A stretch of 64,000 nucleotides of DNA from Thermus parvatiensis (GTDB lineage Bacteria; Deinococcota; Deinococci; Deinococcales; Thermaceae). The DNA is taken from NCBI RefSeq assembly GCF_001535545.1, contig NZ_CP014141.1:1240001-1304000 (forward strand), read 5' to 3'. The notes beneath the pieces were generated by a model. It did not search any database and was not told the origin of the DNA. It worked only from the letters and a program-made list of their open reading frames with translations. Each line of letters starts with the position of its first letter. The first letter of the stretch is position 1. Both the position numbers and the translations under genes were made by a program. Positions 1 to 11,579 of this stretch are shown piece by piece.

Positions 1-16
1 GGCGGGTCAGGGGGTG

Positions 17-60
17 TAAGGTAGGGGTAGCCTTTAAACCGGTCCCGCGAGGCCGGAAAG
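17..60 (+). promoter_or_regulatory. pyr operon promoter -10 and PyrR-binding leader element
   Basis: A TAAGGT -10-like box at 17-22 would place the transcript start near 29, close to the start mapped about 115 nt upstream of pyrR in Thermus ZO5 (recalled literature). Bases 41-60 (GGTCCCGCGAGGCCGGAAAG) resemble the conserved PyrR-binding loop with UCC-N-G-N-GAGG. The element abuts the AAAGGGGG Shine-Dalgarno of a leader peptide, so bound PyrR-UMP could block its translation. The -35 would lie outside or at the edge of the window. Confidence 0.65.
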
Positions 61-67
61 GGGGAAA

Positions 68-1591
<1,524 letters not shown>

Positions 1592-1592
1592 C

Positions 1593-1760
1593 GTGGGGTA
1601 CCATGAGGCCATGGTGAAGGCCGAGGAAGCCCTGGCGGAGCTTCTCAACCGGGTGCGGGTGCGCCCCCCGCAAAAGGCCCGCAGGAAGCGTCCCAAGCCG
1701 GTGCTCCTGAAGGGAGAAACCCCCCCTCTCCATGAGCTCCTCACCCAGGAACGGCGCTAA
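1593..1760 (+). CDS. Small basic protein between pyrB and the PIN gene; possible VapB/Phd-type antitoxin remnant
   Basis: A 55-codon ORF starts with GTG at 1593, preceded by GGGAGGTG; an alternative ATG lies at 1611. The middle is very basic (ARRKRPKP). The C-terminus has the [12 protein letters not shown] pattern, similar to the tails with which many Phd/YefM-type antitoxins wrap PIN toxins. There is no room for a usual N-terminal DNA-binding domain. The last 29 nt overlap the PIN-domain gene in another frame, suggesting translational coupling. It occupies the place of the gene called bbc in Thermus ZO5, though I cannot tell whether bbc is this ORF, the next one, or both. The antitoxin role is inferred. 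Confidence 0.6.
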   Translation: MGYHEAMVKAEEALAELLNRVRVRPPQKARRKRPKPVLLKGETPPLHELLTQERR

Positions 1761-2199
1761 GGTCTTTTTCGCCGACACCAGCGCCCTCCTCTACCTCGTG
1801 GTGGACCACCCCGGCGAGCCCTTTGCCTGGGTTCGGGGCCTCCTCCGGGAGGCCCCCCTGGCGGCCTGCGACCTCTTTCTTCCGGAAGCCGTGGCCGCCC
1901 TAAGGGGGCGCCGGGACGGGGGCCACCTGAGCCCGAGGGGATTTCAGAAGGCGGTTCGGTCTCCGGAAGAGCTGGTCCCGAGCCTTTACCTCGTGGAAAG
2001 CAGCCTGGCCCTGATGCAGGCGGCAAGCCTCCTTGCCCGCGAGTATCCCTTGCGGGGGGCGGACGCCGTCCACCTGGCGGCGGCCCTGGCCCTTTTTCGC
2101 CAGGTTTCGGGGGTGTTTTTGACCCTGGACCGCAGGCAATACCGGGTGGCCAAGGTCCTGGTGCCCACCTACCCTGTGCCCGAACTGGAGGAAGCATGA
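1732..2199 (+). CDS. PIN-domain protein (VapC-like) embedded in the pyr operon
   Basis: A 155-aa PIN-domain protein, a fold shared by VapC-type RNases. Candidate metal-binding acidic residues are all present: Asp15 in [10 protein letters not shown], Glu52 in LPEAVAAL, Asp111 in [11 protein letters not shown] and Asp133 in TLDRRQY. This suggests a competent Mg-dependent nuclease. The start at 1732 overlaps the small ORF upstream by 29 nt, and the stop overlaps the pyrC ATG (ATGA), so expression is locked to pyrimidine-operon transcription. The published ZO5 cluster has the unidentified gene bbc here, reported to affect ATCase feedback inhibition. Whether this product is a toxin or an ATCase-associated protein is open. 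Confidence 0.8.
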   Translation: MSSSPRNGAKVFFADTSALLYLVVDHPGEPFAWVRGLLREAPLAACDLFLPEAVAALRGRRDGGHLSPRGFQKAVRSPEELVPSLYLVESSLALMQAASLLAREYPLRGADAVHLAAALALFRQVSGVFLTLDRRQYRVAKVLVPTYPVPELEEA

Positions 2200-3476
2200 T
2201 CCTGATCCGAAACGTACGTCTCGTGGACGCTATGGGGGAACGCGGCCCCCTGGACGTCCTCATCGGCGAAGGGAGGATCCTCTCTCTAGAAGGCGGCGAG
2301 GCGAAGCAGGTCGTGGACGGCACGGGGTGCTTCCTCGCCCCGGGGTTTTTAGACCTCCACGCCCACCTGCGGGAGCCCGGGGAGGAAGTGAAGGAGGACC
2401 TCTTCTCTGGGCTTCTCGCGGCGGTGCGGGGAGGGTACACCGACCTCGTCTCCATGCCCAACACCAAGCCCCCTGTGGACACCCCAGAGGCGGTGCGAGC
2501 CCTGAAGGAGAAGGCCAAGGCCCTGGGCCTCGCAAGGCTCCACCCCGCGGCCGCCCTCACGGAAAAGCAGGAGGGGAAGACCCTCACCCCGGCGGGGCTT
2601 CTCCAGGAGGCGGGGGCGGTCCTCCTCACCGACGACGGCCGCACCAACGAGGACGCCGGGGTCTTGGCAGCGGGGCTCCTCATGGCCGCGCCTTTGGGCC
2701 TCCCCGTGGCGGTGCACGCGGAGGACGCGGGCCTCAGGCGAAACGGGGTCATGAACGATGGCCCCCTCGCCGACCTCTTGGGCCTGCCGGGCAACCCCAC
2801 CGAGGCCGAGGCCGCCCGCATCGCCCGGGACCTCGAGGTCCTGCGCTACGCCCTGAGGCGAAGCCCGGCCACCCCCAGGCTCCACGTCCAACACCTCTCC
2901 ACGAAGCGGGGCCTGGAGCTCGTCCGGGAGGCGAAGCGGGCGGGCCTCCCCGTGACCGCGGAGGCCACCCCCCACCACCTCACCCTCACCGAGGAGGCCC
3001 TGAGGACCTTTGACCCCCTCTTCAAGGTGGCCCCGCCCCTCAGGGGGGAAGAGGACCGGGAGGCCCTCCTGGAGGGGCTTCTTGACGGCACCCTGGACGC
3101 CATCGCCACCGACCACGCCCCCCACACCCTGGCGGAAAAGGAGATGGACCTCCTAAGGGCCCCCTTCGGCATCCCGAGCCTCGAGGTGGCCTTCCCCCTC
3201 CTCTACACCGAGCTTCACCTCAAGCGGGGCTTCCCCTTAAGGCGCCTGGTGGAACTCTTCACCGATGGCCCCCGGAGGGTTCTGGGCCTCCCCCCTTTGC
3301 ACCTAGAGGAAGGGACCGAGGCGAGCCTCGTCCTCCTAGACCCCAAGGAGCGCCCCGTGGACCCGCAGGGCTTCGCCTCCAAGGCCCGCTTCTCCCCCTG
3401 GACCGGGTGGCGGCTTGGGGGCTGGCCCGTCCTCACCCTGGTGGAAGGGCGCATAGTCCACGAGGCGCTAGAATAG
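2196..3476 (+). CDS. pyrC: Dihydroorotase
   Basis: Dihydroorotase cyclises carbamoyl aspartate to dihydroorotate. The 426-aa protein is a class I amidohydrolase. The metal-binding HxH is His55/His57 in [11 protein letters not shown], with VHAEDAGL further on and TDHAPH around residues 305-310. The length suits the Bacillus-like type. ATG 2196 overlaps the stop of the PIN gene. It ends the co-directional pyr genes; pyrD lies nearby on the opposite strand. In ZO5 this protein was reported to stabilise ATCase. Confidence 0.95.
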   Translation: MILIRNVRLVDAMGERGPLDVLIGEGRILSLEGGEAKQVVDGTGCFLAPGFLDLHAHLREPGEEVKEDLFSGLLAAVRGGYTDLVSMPNTKPPVDTPEAVRALKEKAKALGLARLHPAAALTEKQEGKTLTPAGLLQEAGAVLLTDDGRTNEDAGVLAAGLLMAAPLGLPVAVHAEDAGLRRNGVMNDGPLADLLGLPGNPTEAEAARIARDLEVLRYALRRSPATPRLHVQHLSTKRGLELVREAKRAGLPVTAEATPHHLTLTEEALRTFDPLFKVAPPLRGEEDREALLEGLLDGTLDAIATDHAPHTLAEKEMDLLRAPFGIPSLEVAFPLLYTELHLKRGFPLRRLVELFTDGPRRVLGLPPLHLEEGTEASLVLLDPKERPVDPQGFASKARFSPWTGWRLGGWPVLTLVEGRIVHEALE

Positions 3477-3480
3477 GGGT

Positions 3481-3957
3481 GTGCTGGATAAGCTTTTGGA
3501 AGCGGACGCCATCGGTCTGCGGTTGGAGTGGGTTGGTGGGCTTCCCCTCTGGGAAGCCCACCCCACCTACCGCCACCAAAAGGCAGTAGACCGGATCCGG
3601 CAAAGCATCCGTCCCAAAGAGGGCGGGTGCCCCTGCGTTCACGTGGCCGACGTCTACGTGCGCTTCCCCGACGGCTCCTACAAAAGGCCTGACATCGCTA
3701 TCTTCTGCCGGGAACCCGAGGAGCTGGACGAGGCCATCACCCTCCTGCCCGAGGCGGTGGTGGAGGTGGTGAACCGGGGCTACGAGGCCAAGGACCTGGA
3801 GATCGCCCCCCGCTTCTACCTCTCCCAAGGGGTGAAGGACGTGGTGGTCTTTGACCCCTACACCCTCCTCGTCCTCCACCTGCGCCCGGACGGGGCCTTT
3901 CGCCACGTCTCCCCGGTGGAACTGGACCTCGCCTGCGGCTGCACCCTCACCGTGTGA
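3481..3957 (+). CDS. Uma2 (DUF820) family restriction-endonuclease-fold protein
   Basis: The 158-aa product has the Uma2 signature: RPDIAIF, then a VVEVVN strand, then KDLEIAPRFYLSQGVKDVVVFDP. This corresponds to the PD-(D/E)XK-like core (D of RPDIA, E of VVEVVN, K of the following helix). Members are very common in cyanobacteria and Deinococcus-Thermus and mostly uncharacterised. The GTG start at 3481 is 4 nt after pyrC with a poor Shine-Dalgarno, so it may be co-transcribed with the pyr operon. It overlaps convergent pyrD by 11 nt. Confidence 0.8.
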   Translation: MLDKLLEADAIGLRLEWVGGLPLWEAHPTYRHQKAVDRIRQSIRPKEGGCPCVHVADVYVRFPDGSYKRPDIAIFCREPEELDEAITLLPEAVVEVVNRGYEAKDLEIAPRFYLSQGVKDVVVFDPYTLLVLHLRPDGAFRHVSPVELDLACGCTLTV

Positions 3958-4984
3958 GGTCCTCGAGGCGGGAAACCCCTTCGGCGGCCATCAGGGAAAG
4001 AAGCCCTTTTAGAAGCCGCCGGGGAAAGAGGGGCCCCCCGTAGACGAAGCCGGTGTAGACCTGGACGAGGCTTGCCCCGGCCTTGAGCCGCTCCCAGAGG
4101 TCCAGAGGGGTCTCCACCCCCCCCACGCTCACCAGGGCAAGCCCCTCCGCCCCCTCGGCCAGGTGGCGGAGGACCTCCAGGGCCCTCCGATTCAGGGGCC
4201 GTCCCGAAAGCCCCCCGGCCTCGCCGGCGAGGGAGCTTTTCAAGCCCTCCCGGGCCAGGGTGGTGTTCACCGCCACCAGGCCCTGGAGGCGGTGCTTCTT
4301 GGCCAGGGCGAGGACCTCGTCCAAGGCCTTGGGGGAGAGGTCCGGGGCCACCTTGAGGAGGAGGGGCTTCTTTGTGGCCGGGCGGAGGCGGGCAAGGAGC
4401 TCGTCCAGGAAGGGGCCTTCCTGGAGGGCGCGAAGGCCCGGGGTGTTGGGGGAGCTCACGTTCAAGACGAAGTAGTCCCCAAAAGGCTCCAGGAGGCGGA
4501 GGGCCTTTAGGTAGTCCTCCGCCGCCTGCTCCAAGGGCGTGTCCCGGTTCTTCCCCAGGTTGATCCCCACGGGGAGAGGAAGCCCCCTTTTGCGGAAGCG
4601 CCCTAGGCGCGTGGCGGCCTCCCTCGCTCCCCGGTTGTTGAAGCCCATGCGGTTAATGAGGGCGCGGTCCTCGGGGAGGCGGAAAAGCCTCGGCCTCGGG
4701 TTTCCCTCCTGGGGTCTTGGGGTGAGGGTCCCCACCTCGGCGAAGCCGAAGCCCAGGGCCCACCAGGCCCCAAGGGCCCGCGCGTCCTTGTCCATCCCCG
4801 CGGCGAGGCCCAAGGGATTGGGAAAGGAGACCCCAAAGGCCTCCACCCGGAAGCGGGGGTCCTCCACCCGAAGAAGCCTCGCGGGAACCTCCAGCAAGGG
4901 CCCCCTTTCCGACCAGAAGGCGAGAAACCCCAAGACGAGCCCGTGGGCGGCCTCGGGGTCCAGGGCGAAGAGGAAGCGGTGCAT
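3947..4984 (-). CDS. pyrD: Dihydroorotate dehydrogenase (quinone), class 2
   Basis: Oxidises dihydroorotate to orotate and feeds electrons to the quinone pool. The 345-aa protein has the class 2 layout: an N-terminal membrane-associating helix (MHRFLFALDPEAAH), then FMN-binding segments GLAAGMDKDA, INRMGFNN, GINLGKN and VNVSSPNTPGLR with its catalytic Ser, and SVGGVETP near the C-terminus. I chose ATG 4984 because the family begins at this helix; a further upstream codon would run into the divergent gene. A TATCAT box (4994-4999 on this strand) is 9 nt upstream of the start, suggesting an almost leaderless message. Confidence 0.93.
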   Translation of the reverse strand: MHRFLFALDPEAAHGLVLGFLAFWSERGPLLEVPARLLRVEDPRFRVEAFGVSFPNPLGLAAGMDKDARALGAWWALGFGFAEVGTLTPRPQEGNPRPRLFRLPEDRALINRMGFNNRGAREAATRLGRFRKRGLPLPVGINLGKNRDTPLEQAAEDYLKALRLLEPFGDYFVLNVSSPNTPGLRALQEGPFLDELLARLRPATKKPLLLKVAPDLSPKALDEVLALAKKHRLQGLVAVNTTLAREGLKSSLAGEAGGLSGRPLNRRALEVLRHLAEGAEGLALVSVGGVETPLDLWERLKAGASLVQVYTGFVYGGPLFPRRLLKGLLSLMAAEGVSRLEDLTR

Positions 4985-4993
4985 CCCCCACCC

Positions 4994-5003
4994 ATGATAG
5001 ACT
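4994..5003. promoter_or_regulatory. Divergent overlapping -10 boxes for pyrD and lipoprotein gene
   Basis: In the 25-bp gap, TAGACT (4998-5003, + strand) lies 6 nt before ATG 5010. TATCAT (4994-4999, - strand) lies 9 nt before ATG 4984. Neither gene has a Shine-Dalgarno, so both messages would be leaderless or nearly so. The two boxes overlap by two bases. Confidence 0.5.
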
Positions 5004-5009
5004 TTCCCC

Positions 5010-5531
5010 ATGCGCCGCCTGCTTTTCCCTCTGGCCCTCCTCCTTGCTGCCTGCAGCTACACCCTCACCGTGGACCTGGGCTCCATGACCCTGAACCTGA
5101 GCGGCCTGCCCTCCACAAGCCCCTTTCCCGGGGACGCCTACGTGGTCTTCCCCAAGGACCCCCAGACCTTCAATCCTCCCCCGGTGGACGTGGTGCGGGG
5201 GGTGCGGCTCGAGGGCCGGGCCGTGGCCGACGTACCCCTGGACGCGACCCTCGCGGTGTACGGAAGGCTCCAGGACCCGCGCGAGGACCCGGGGTGCTAT
5301 TCCCTAGGGGACCTCGTCCTCTGCCCGGAAGCGAGCGCCGGGGAAGGGCTTGGGGAGATCGCCTTCCAGGGCGGCGACCAGGCCCCCTTCGCCCTAGAGG
5401 GGGAGACCCTGACCCAGGGGGTGCGCCAGGGGAAGCTCTGGTTCGGCCTCCGCGTGAAAGGCGCCCTTCCCCCGGGGCTCGGCGAGATCCGGCTGGAGGA
5501 GCTCAAGGCCCGGGTCACCGTGGGCCTCTAG
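5010..5531 (+). CDS. Hypothetical lipoprotein
   Basis: The 173-aa product begins with a lipoprotein signal peptide: two arginines, a hydrophobic stretch, and lipobox LLAAC with Cys15. The rest is predicted secreted, rich in Gly/Pro/Leu, with alternating beta-like segments such as RLEGRAVADVPLDATLAVYG. I do not recognise a family. It is probably anchored in an outer or cytoplasmic membrane leaflet. It is transcribed divergently from pyrD, with a -10 box 6 nt before the ATG. Confidence 0.75.
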   Translation: MRRLLFPLALLLAACSYTLTVDLGSMTLNLSGLPSTSPFPGDAYVVFPKDPQTFNPPPVDVVRGVRLEGRAVADVPLDATLAVYGRLQDPREDPGCYSLGDLVLCPEASAGEGLGEIAFQGGDQAPFALEGETLTQGVRQGKLWFGLRVKGALPPGLGEIRLEELKARVTVGL

Positions 5532-5582
5532 CGCTACCCCGGGTGGGCACCGGAAGCGGCGCGGCGAAAGGATGGCATACCC

Positions 5583-5610
5583 TTGACAATATAAGGCTTA
5601 GGGGTAAAGG
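5583..5610 (+). promoter_or_regulatory. Promoter for the NitT/TauT-type ABC operon
   Basis: A perfect -35 TTGACA (5583-5588) is followed after 16 nt by a weak -10, TAAAGG (5605-5610), 8 nt before ATG 5619. The tract between is a purine-rich near-repeat (TAAGGCTTAGGGGTAAAGG). The -10 is poor, so the exact start is uncertain. Confidence 0.4.
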
Positions 5611-5618
5611 ATAGGGGC

Positions 5619-6607
5619 ATGAGCTGCTGCGTGGACCGCCGGGAGGTCATCCAAGGCATCGCGGGGCTCGCCCTAGGGGGCGTGGCTTTGGGGCAAAGGG
5701 GCAGGAAGAAGCTGCGCCTGGCCTTCTGCTCCCAGCTCCTTTGCATCGTCCCCTACGAGGTGGCCCAAAGGCGCGGGTACTTCGCCGAGGAGGGCCTCGA
5801 GGTGGAGCTCGTCTACGCCCGAGGGGGAAGCCAGGCCCTGCAGTTTTTGGTGGGCAAGGCGGTGGACTACGCCGCCACCAGCCTGGACGCCGCCCTCCAG
5901 GCCTACCACCGGGGGGCCCCCATCCTCCGCTTCGCCTCCACGGGGAGGCTTCCCCTCTTTGCCCTGGCGGCGGGGCCCAAGAGCCCGGTGAAAAGCGTGC
6001 GGGACCTCGAGGGCAAAACCGTAGGCGTCTCCGCCCTGGGGAACGCCGACCACGTGCTCCTCGTCTACCTCCTCAAGAAGGCGGGAGTGGACCCTAAGCG
6101 CGTCCAGTACGCCACCCTCGGCCCCAACCTCTACGAGGCCTTGAAGGCGGGGCACGTGGAGGCGGGGATGGTCCAGGAGCCCGCCCTCTCCCTCCTCAAG
6201 GAGGCCGGGGGAAGGGAGCTCGTGAACCTCATGGACCTGAGGCAGGCCCGGACCTATCTGGGCGGGCCTTACGAGTTCATGGGGGTGGCGGTGCGGCGGG
6301 AGGAACGCCAGGAGCGCCTGGAGGAGATGCGGGCCCTCTCCCGGGCCTTGGCCAAGGCCCTCCGCTTCATCCACGCCGCCGACGCCCGCCTCATCGCCGA
6401 CACCCTCCCCAAGGCCCTCATCGCCGGGGGGACGAGGAGAGGCTGAAGGCGGTGATCCAGCGCTACCGCAAGGACCTCTATCCCGAGGACGTCCGCATTG
6501 ACCTCGAGGCCGCCCGCCGGGTGGTGGAAAGCCAGCAGGAGGCCGGCCTCCTCCCTCCCTCCTTCCGCCTGGAGGGGCTTCTGGACCTGGAGGTTTTGGG
6601 TGCTTGA
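5619..6607 (+). CDS. ABC transporter substrate-binding protein, NMT1/SsuA (NitT/TauT) family, frameshifted
   Basis: Periplasmic receptor of the importer encoded with the next two genes. The N-terminus carries an RR motif followed by a hydrophobic stretch (DRREVIQGIAGLALGG), suggesting a Tat-type signal. The family core is clear: RGYFAEEGLEVELV, YAATSLDAA, DLEGKTVGVSALG. The first frame stops at 6452. Adding one G to the G-run at 6426-6431 extends the protein by about 58 residues to TGA 6605-6607, overlapping the ATPase start as expected in an operon. The substrate is unknown; nitrate, sulfonate or a thiamine-precursor pyrimidine are typical of the family. Confidence 0.75.
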
Positions 6608-7346
6608 GGTTCTAGGCCTCACCTTGGGCTACGGGGCCGTGCCCGCCTTAGAGGGCGTGGACCTCCGGGTGGAAGCGGGGGAGTTCGTGAGCCTGGTGGG
6701 CCCCTCGGGAAGCGGCAAGAGCACCCTGCTTAGGGCGGTGGCGGGCCTCCTTAGCCCCTGGGCAGGGGAGATCCGGCGGGGCTTTCCCCCGGAGGCCCTG
6801 GGCTTCCTCTTCCAGGAGGACGCCCTCCTTCCCTGGCGCACCGCCCGGGAGAACGTGGCCCTGGGCCTAAGGATCCGGGGGATGCCCAAGAGGAAGGCCC
6901 TGGAGGAGGCCGAGAGCTGGCTCAAGCGGCTTGGCCTTGCGGGCTTTGGGGACCGCTACCCCCACCAGCTCTCCGGGGGACAGCGGAAGCGGGTGGCCCT
7001 GGCCCAGGTCCTGGCCCTGAGGCCCAGGCTCCTCCTCATGGACGAGCCCTTTTCCAGCCTGGACGCCATCCTCAGGACCCAGATCACCCGCGATCTCCTG
7101 GCCCAGGTGGAAGGGGAAGGGATCGCGGTTCTCCTCGTCACCCACGACCTAGAGGAGGCCCTTGCCCTTTCCGACCGGGTCTACCTCCTTTCCAAAGGCC
7201 CCAGGGCCCGGATCGCCCAGGTTTACTCCGTCCCCTTCCCCAGGCCCCGGGATCCGGTGGCGGTGAAGGCCGACCCCAGGTTCGGGCCCCTTTTCCGGAA
7301 GCTTTGGCAGGACCTCGAGGGGGTGTCCTTATGCGCCGCGCCCTAA
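6600..7346 (+). CDS. ABC transporter ATP-binding protein (NitT/TauT type)
   Basis: The 248-aa ATPase contains Walker A GPSGSGKST, the Q-loop (FLFQEDALLPWRT), signature LSGGQRKR, Walker B LLLMDEP and the switch His in VTHDLEEA. The GTG start at 6600 is chosen because GGAGG lies at 6587-6591 and the family begins with EVLGLTLGYG. A longer ATG reading (6498) would merely read the binding-protein tail out of frame. It overlaps the receptor gene by 8 nt and the permease by 16 nt. It energises import for this operon. Confidence 0.9.
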   Translation: MLEVLGLTLGYGAVPALEGVDLRVEAGEFVSLVGPSGSGKSTLLRAVAGLLSPWAGEIRRGFPPEALGFLFQEDALLPWRTARENVALGLRIRGMPKRKALEEAESWLKRLGLAGFGDRYPHQLSGGQRKRVALAQVLALRPRLLLMDEPFSSLDAILRTQITRDLLAQVEGEGIAVLLVTHDLEEALALSDRVYLLSKGPRARIAQVYSVPFPRPRDPVAVKADPRFGPLFRKLWQDLEGVSLCAAP

Positions 7347-8080
7347 ACCTTTTCGCCCTTCTCCTCCTTTGGGAGGCCCTGGCCTTCTTGGGGCTTGTGA
7401 ACCCCCTCTACGCCCCTCCGCCCCACCAGGTCCTCCTGACCCTTTGGGACCTCTTCGCCACGGGCGAGGTCTGGCCCCACCTCCAGGCCACCTTCACCGC
7501 CGCCCTTCTGGGCCTTTTCTGGGGCGTTTTCCTAGGAGGGGCGCTTGGGCTTCTTGCCGCCCTCAGCCCCTTCTTCTCCGACCTTTTGGAGCCCATCATG
7601 CTCCTCTTGAACGCCATTCCCCGGGTGATCCTCGCCCCCCTCTTCGTCATCTGGCTCGGCATCGGCCTGGCCTCTAAGGTGGCCCTAAGCCTCGTGCTGG
7701 TTTCGGTCCTCATGTTCTTCGCCGTGTACGGCGGGGTCAAGGAGGTGGACCCTAGGCTTTTGGAGCGGGTCCGCACCCTGGGCGGGGGAAGGTACTGGCT
7801 TCTAAAGGAGGTCTACCTCCCTTCCCTCACCGCCTGGGTGCTCTCCTCCCTAAAGGTGGCGGTGGGCTTCGCCTTCACGGGGGCGGTGGTGGGGGAGTTC
7901 GTGGCGGCGAGCCGGGGCCTCGGCTACCTCCTCTCCTTCGCCCAAAGCACCTACAACGCCCGGCTTTCCCTGGCCCTCATCGCCCTGGTGGTCCTTTTCG
8001 TCCTTCTTCTCTTTTATCTCTTTGGCCGCCTCGAGGCCCGGCTCCTCCGCTGGCGGCCGCAGTCCCCGGTCAAGGCCTGA
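7331..8080 (+). CDS. ABC transporter permease (NitT/TauT type)
   Basis: The 249-aa inner-membrane protein has about six hydrophobic segments. An EAA-like cytoplasmic loop near residues 145-170 (LERVRTLGGGRYWLLKEVYLP) would dock the ATPase. ATG 7331 lies inside the end of the ATPase gene, so the two are probably translationally coupled. It ends the three-gene operon. Confidence 0.9.
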   Translation: MRRALNLFALLLLWEALAFLGLVNPLYAPPPHQVLLTLWDLFATGEVWPHLQATFTAALLGLFWGVFLGGALGLLAALSPFFSDLLEPIMLLLNAIPRVILAPLFVIWLGIGLASKVALSLVLVSVLMFFAVYGGVKEVDPRLLERVRTLGGGRYWLLKEVYLPSLTAWVLSSLKVAVGFAFTGAVVGEFVAASRGLGYLLSFAQSTYNARLSLALIALVVLFVLLLFYLFGRLEARLLRWRPQSPVKA

Positions 8081-8124
8081 GCGCCTATTGTGCCCCGGGG
8101 TGCCTTTGTTTCCTGAAAGGGGGG

Positions 8125-8130
8125 TATCAT
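8125..8130 (+). promoter_or_regulatory. -10 box of lon, leaderless-type spacing
   Basis: TATCAT at 8125-8130 ends 8 nt before the lon ATG (8139), so transcription would start at or next to the start codon. No convincing -35 sits 16-18 nt upstream; a TTTGTTT tract at 8105-8111 is closer than usual. Only a weak AGGGA precedes the ATG. Confidence 0.45.
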
Positions 8131-8138
8131 AGGGACAG

Positions 8139-10526
<2,388 letters not shown>

Positions 10527-10530
10527 GACC

Positions 10531-11530
10531 GTGGCCCGGCTCCGGCTAGGCCTCCTCGGGCTTCTCCTCCTCGCGGCCCTCCTCGCCTGGCGGGCTACCC
10601 CTGGGGTCTTCTGGACCCTCCCCGCCGGGGCGGAGGGCGAGGCCCTGGAGCGGGTCTACCGGGAGGCCCACCCCGCCGTCTTCCGGGTGGAGGTGGCGGA
10701 AGGCCCCCGGGGCACGGGCTTTTTCGTGGGCAAGGACGAGGCCCTCACCGCCTACCACGTGGTGGCCGGAAAGCGGGAGGTCGTCCTCTACACCGCCGCG
10801 GGGACGCGCCTCGAGGCCCGGGTCGTGGGCTTCTCCGAACCCCGGGACCTGGCCTACCTGAAGGCGGAAGGGGAAGGCCCAAGGGCCCTCCCCCTGGGCC
10901 CCCTCACCCCTCCCCGCCCTGGGGAAGCCGTCCTCCACATCGGGAACGGCCGGGGCGAGTTCCTCGCCCCGAGGTACGGCCGCGTCCTCCGCCTCGAGGC
11001 CTCCCCCTCCCCCTTCCTCCCCCAAGGCCTTGTGGAAACCTCCCTCCCCCTCGCCCCCGGGGACTCGGGGGGCCCGTCCTCAACCGGGAGGGGAGGGTCC
11101 TGGGTGTGGCCGTGGCCATCGGGGCCACGGAGGAGGGCTTCCGCGGCTACTTCACCCCCTTCTTCGGCTGGGAGAGGACCCTGGAGGCCCTCCGGGCGGG
11201 CCTCGAGGAGTCCTGGCCCTACCTGGGCCTGAGGGGGCCCAGGGGGCTCACCCCGGAGCTTGCCCGGGAGCTTAGCCTACCCCGGGCGGGGTCCTGGTGG
11301 GCGAGGTGGTCCCGGGCGGGGCGGCCCACAGGGCGGGGCTTAGAGGGGTGGAGTCGGGCGGCGTCCCCGACGTGATCCTGGAGGTCAACGGCGTCCCCGT
11401 GAACGCCTTTGAGGACCTCCTCCGGGAGGTGCGCCGCTACAGGGTGGGGGACAGGGTCCAGCTCACGGTGCGGCGGAGAGGCCAGGTCTTCCCGGTGGAG
11501 GTGGTCCTCGCCCCCTTCCCCGGGCGCTAA
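10531..11530 (+). CDS. HtrA/DegP-like trypsin-family serine protease with PDZ domain, two frameshifts
   Basis: A membrane-anchored or secreted S1 protease begins with an N-terminal hydrophobic segment. The catalytic triad is visible: His76 (TAYHVV), Asp106 (EPRDLAYL) and Ser179 (GDSGGP). A C-terminal PDZ domain follows (VLVGEVVPGGAAHRAGL ... VILEVNGVPVNAFEDL). The reading frame must be corrected by one base at 11067-11075 (GGGGGGCCC) and again at 11280-11283 (CCCC); both fixes give continuous homology. GTG 10531 lies 4 nt after lon, so the two genes are probably co-transcribed. Its likely role is quality control outside the cytoplasm. Confidence 0.8.
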
Positions 11531-11533
11531 AGG

Positions 11534-11565
11534 AAAAACCTCCCCCAGGTGCTTCCTAGGGGAGG
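11534..11565 (-). terminator. Rho-independent terminator of the aqualysin-type gene
   Basis: On the minus strand a CCTCCCC/GGGGAGG-type hairpin is extended by three inner pairs past a C/A mismatch. Arms lie at 11539-11549 and 11555-11565 with a 5-nt loop, followed directly by TTTTT (11538-11534). It may also stop transcription arriving from the HtrA gene. Confidence 0.85.
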
Positions 11566-11579
11566 CAGAACCCCTTGAC

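Noticed and set aside
2260..3476. CTCGAG/CCTCGAGG words frequent in many genes as a possible chromosome-segregation or uptake motif
   Set aside because: They are palindromic, sit mostly inside Leu-Glu codon pairs (CTC GAG), and are explained by codon bias; counting against a codon-shuffled model would be needed to claim more.
5532..5618. Possible TPP riboswitch before the NMT1/THI5-like receptor
   Set aside because: I looked for the CUGAGA and ACCUGAU..GGNUAAUNCC core because thiamine precursors are possible cargo; neither is there.
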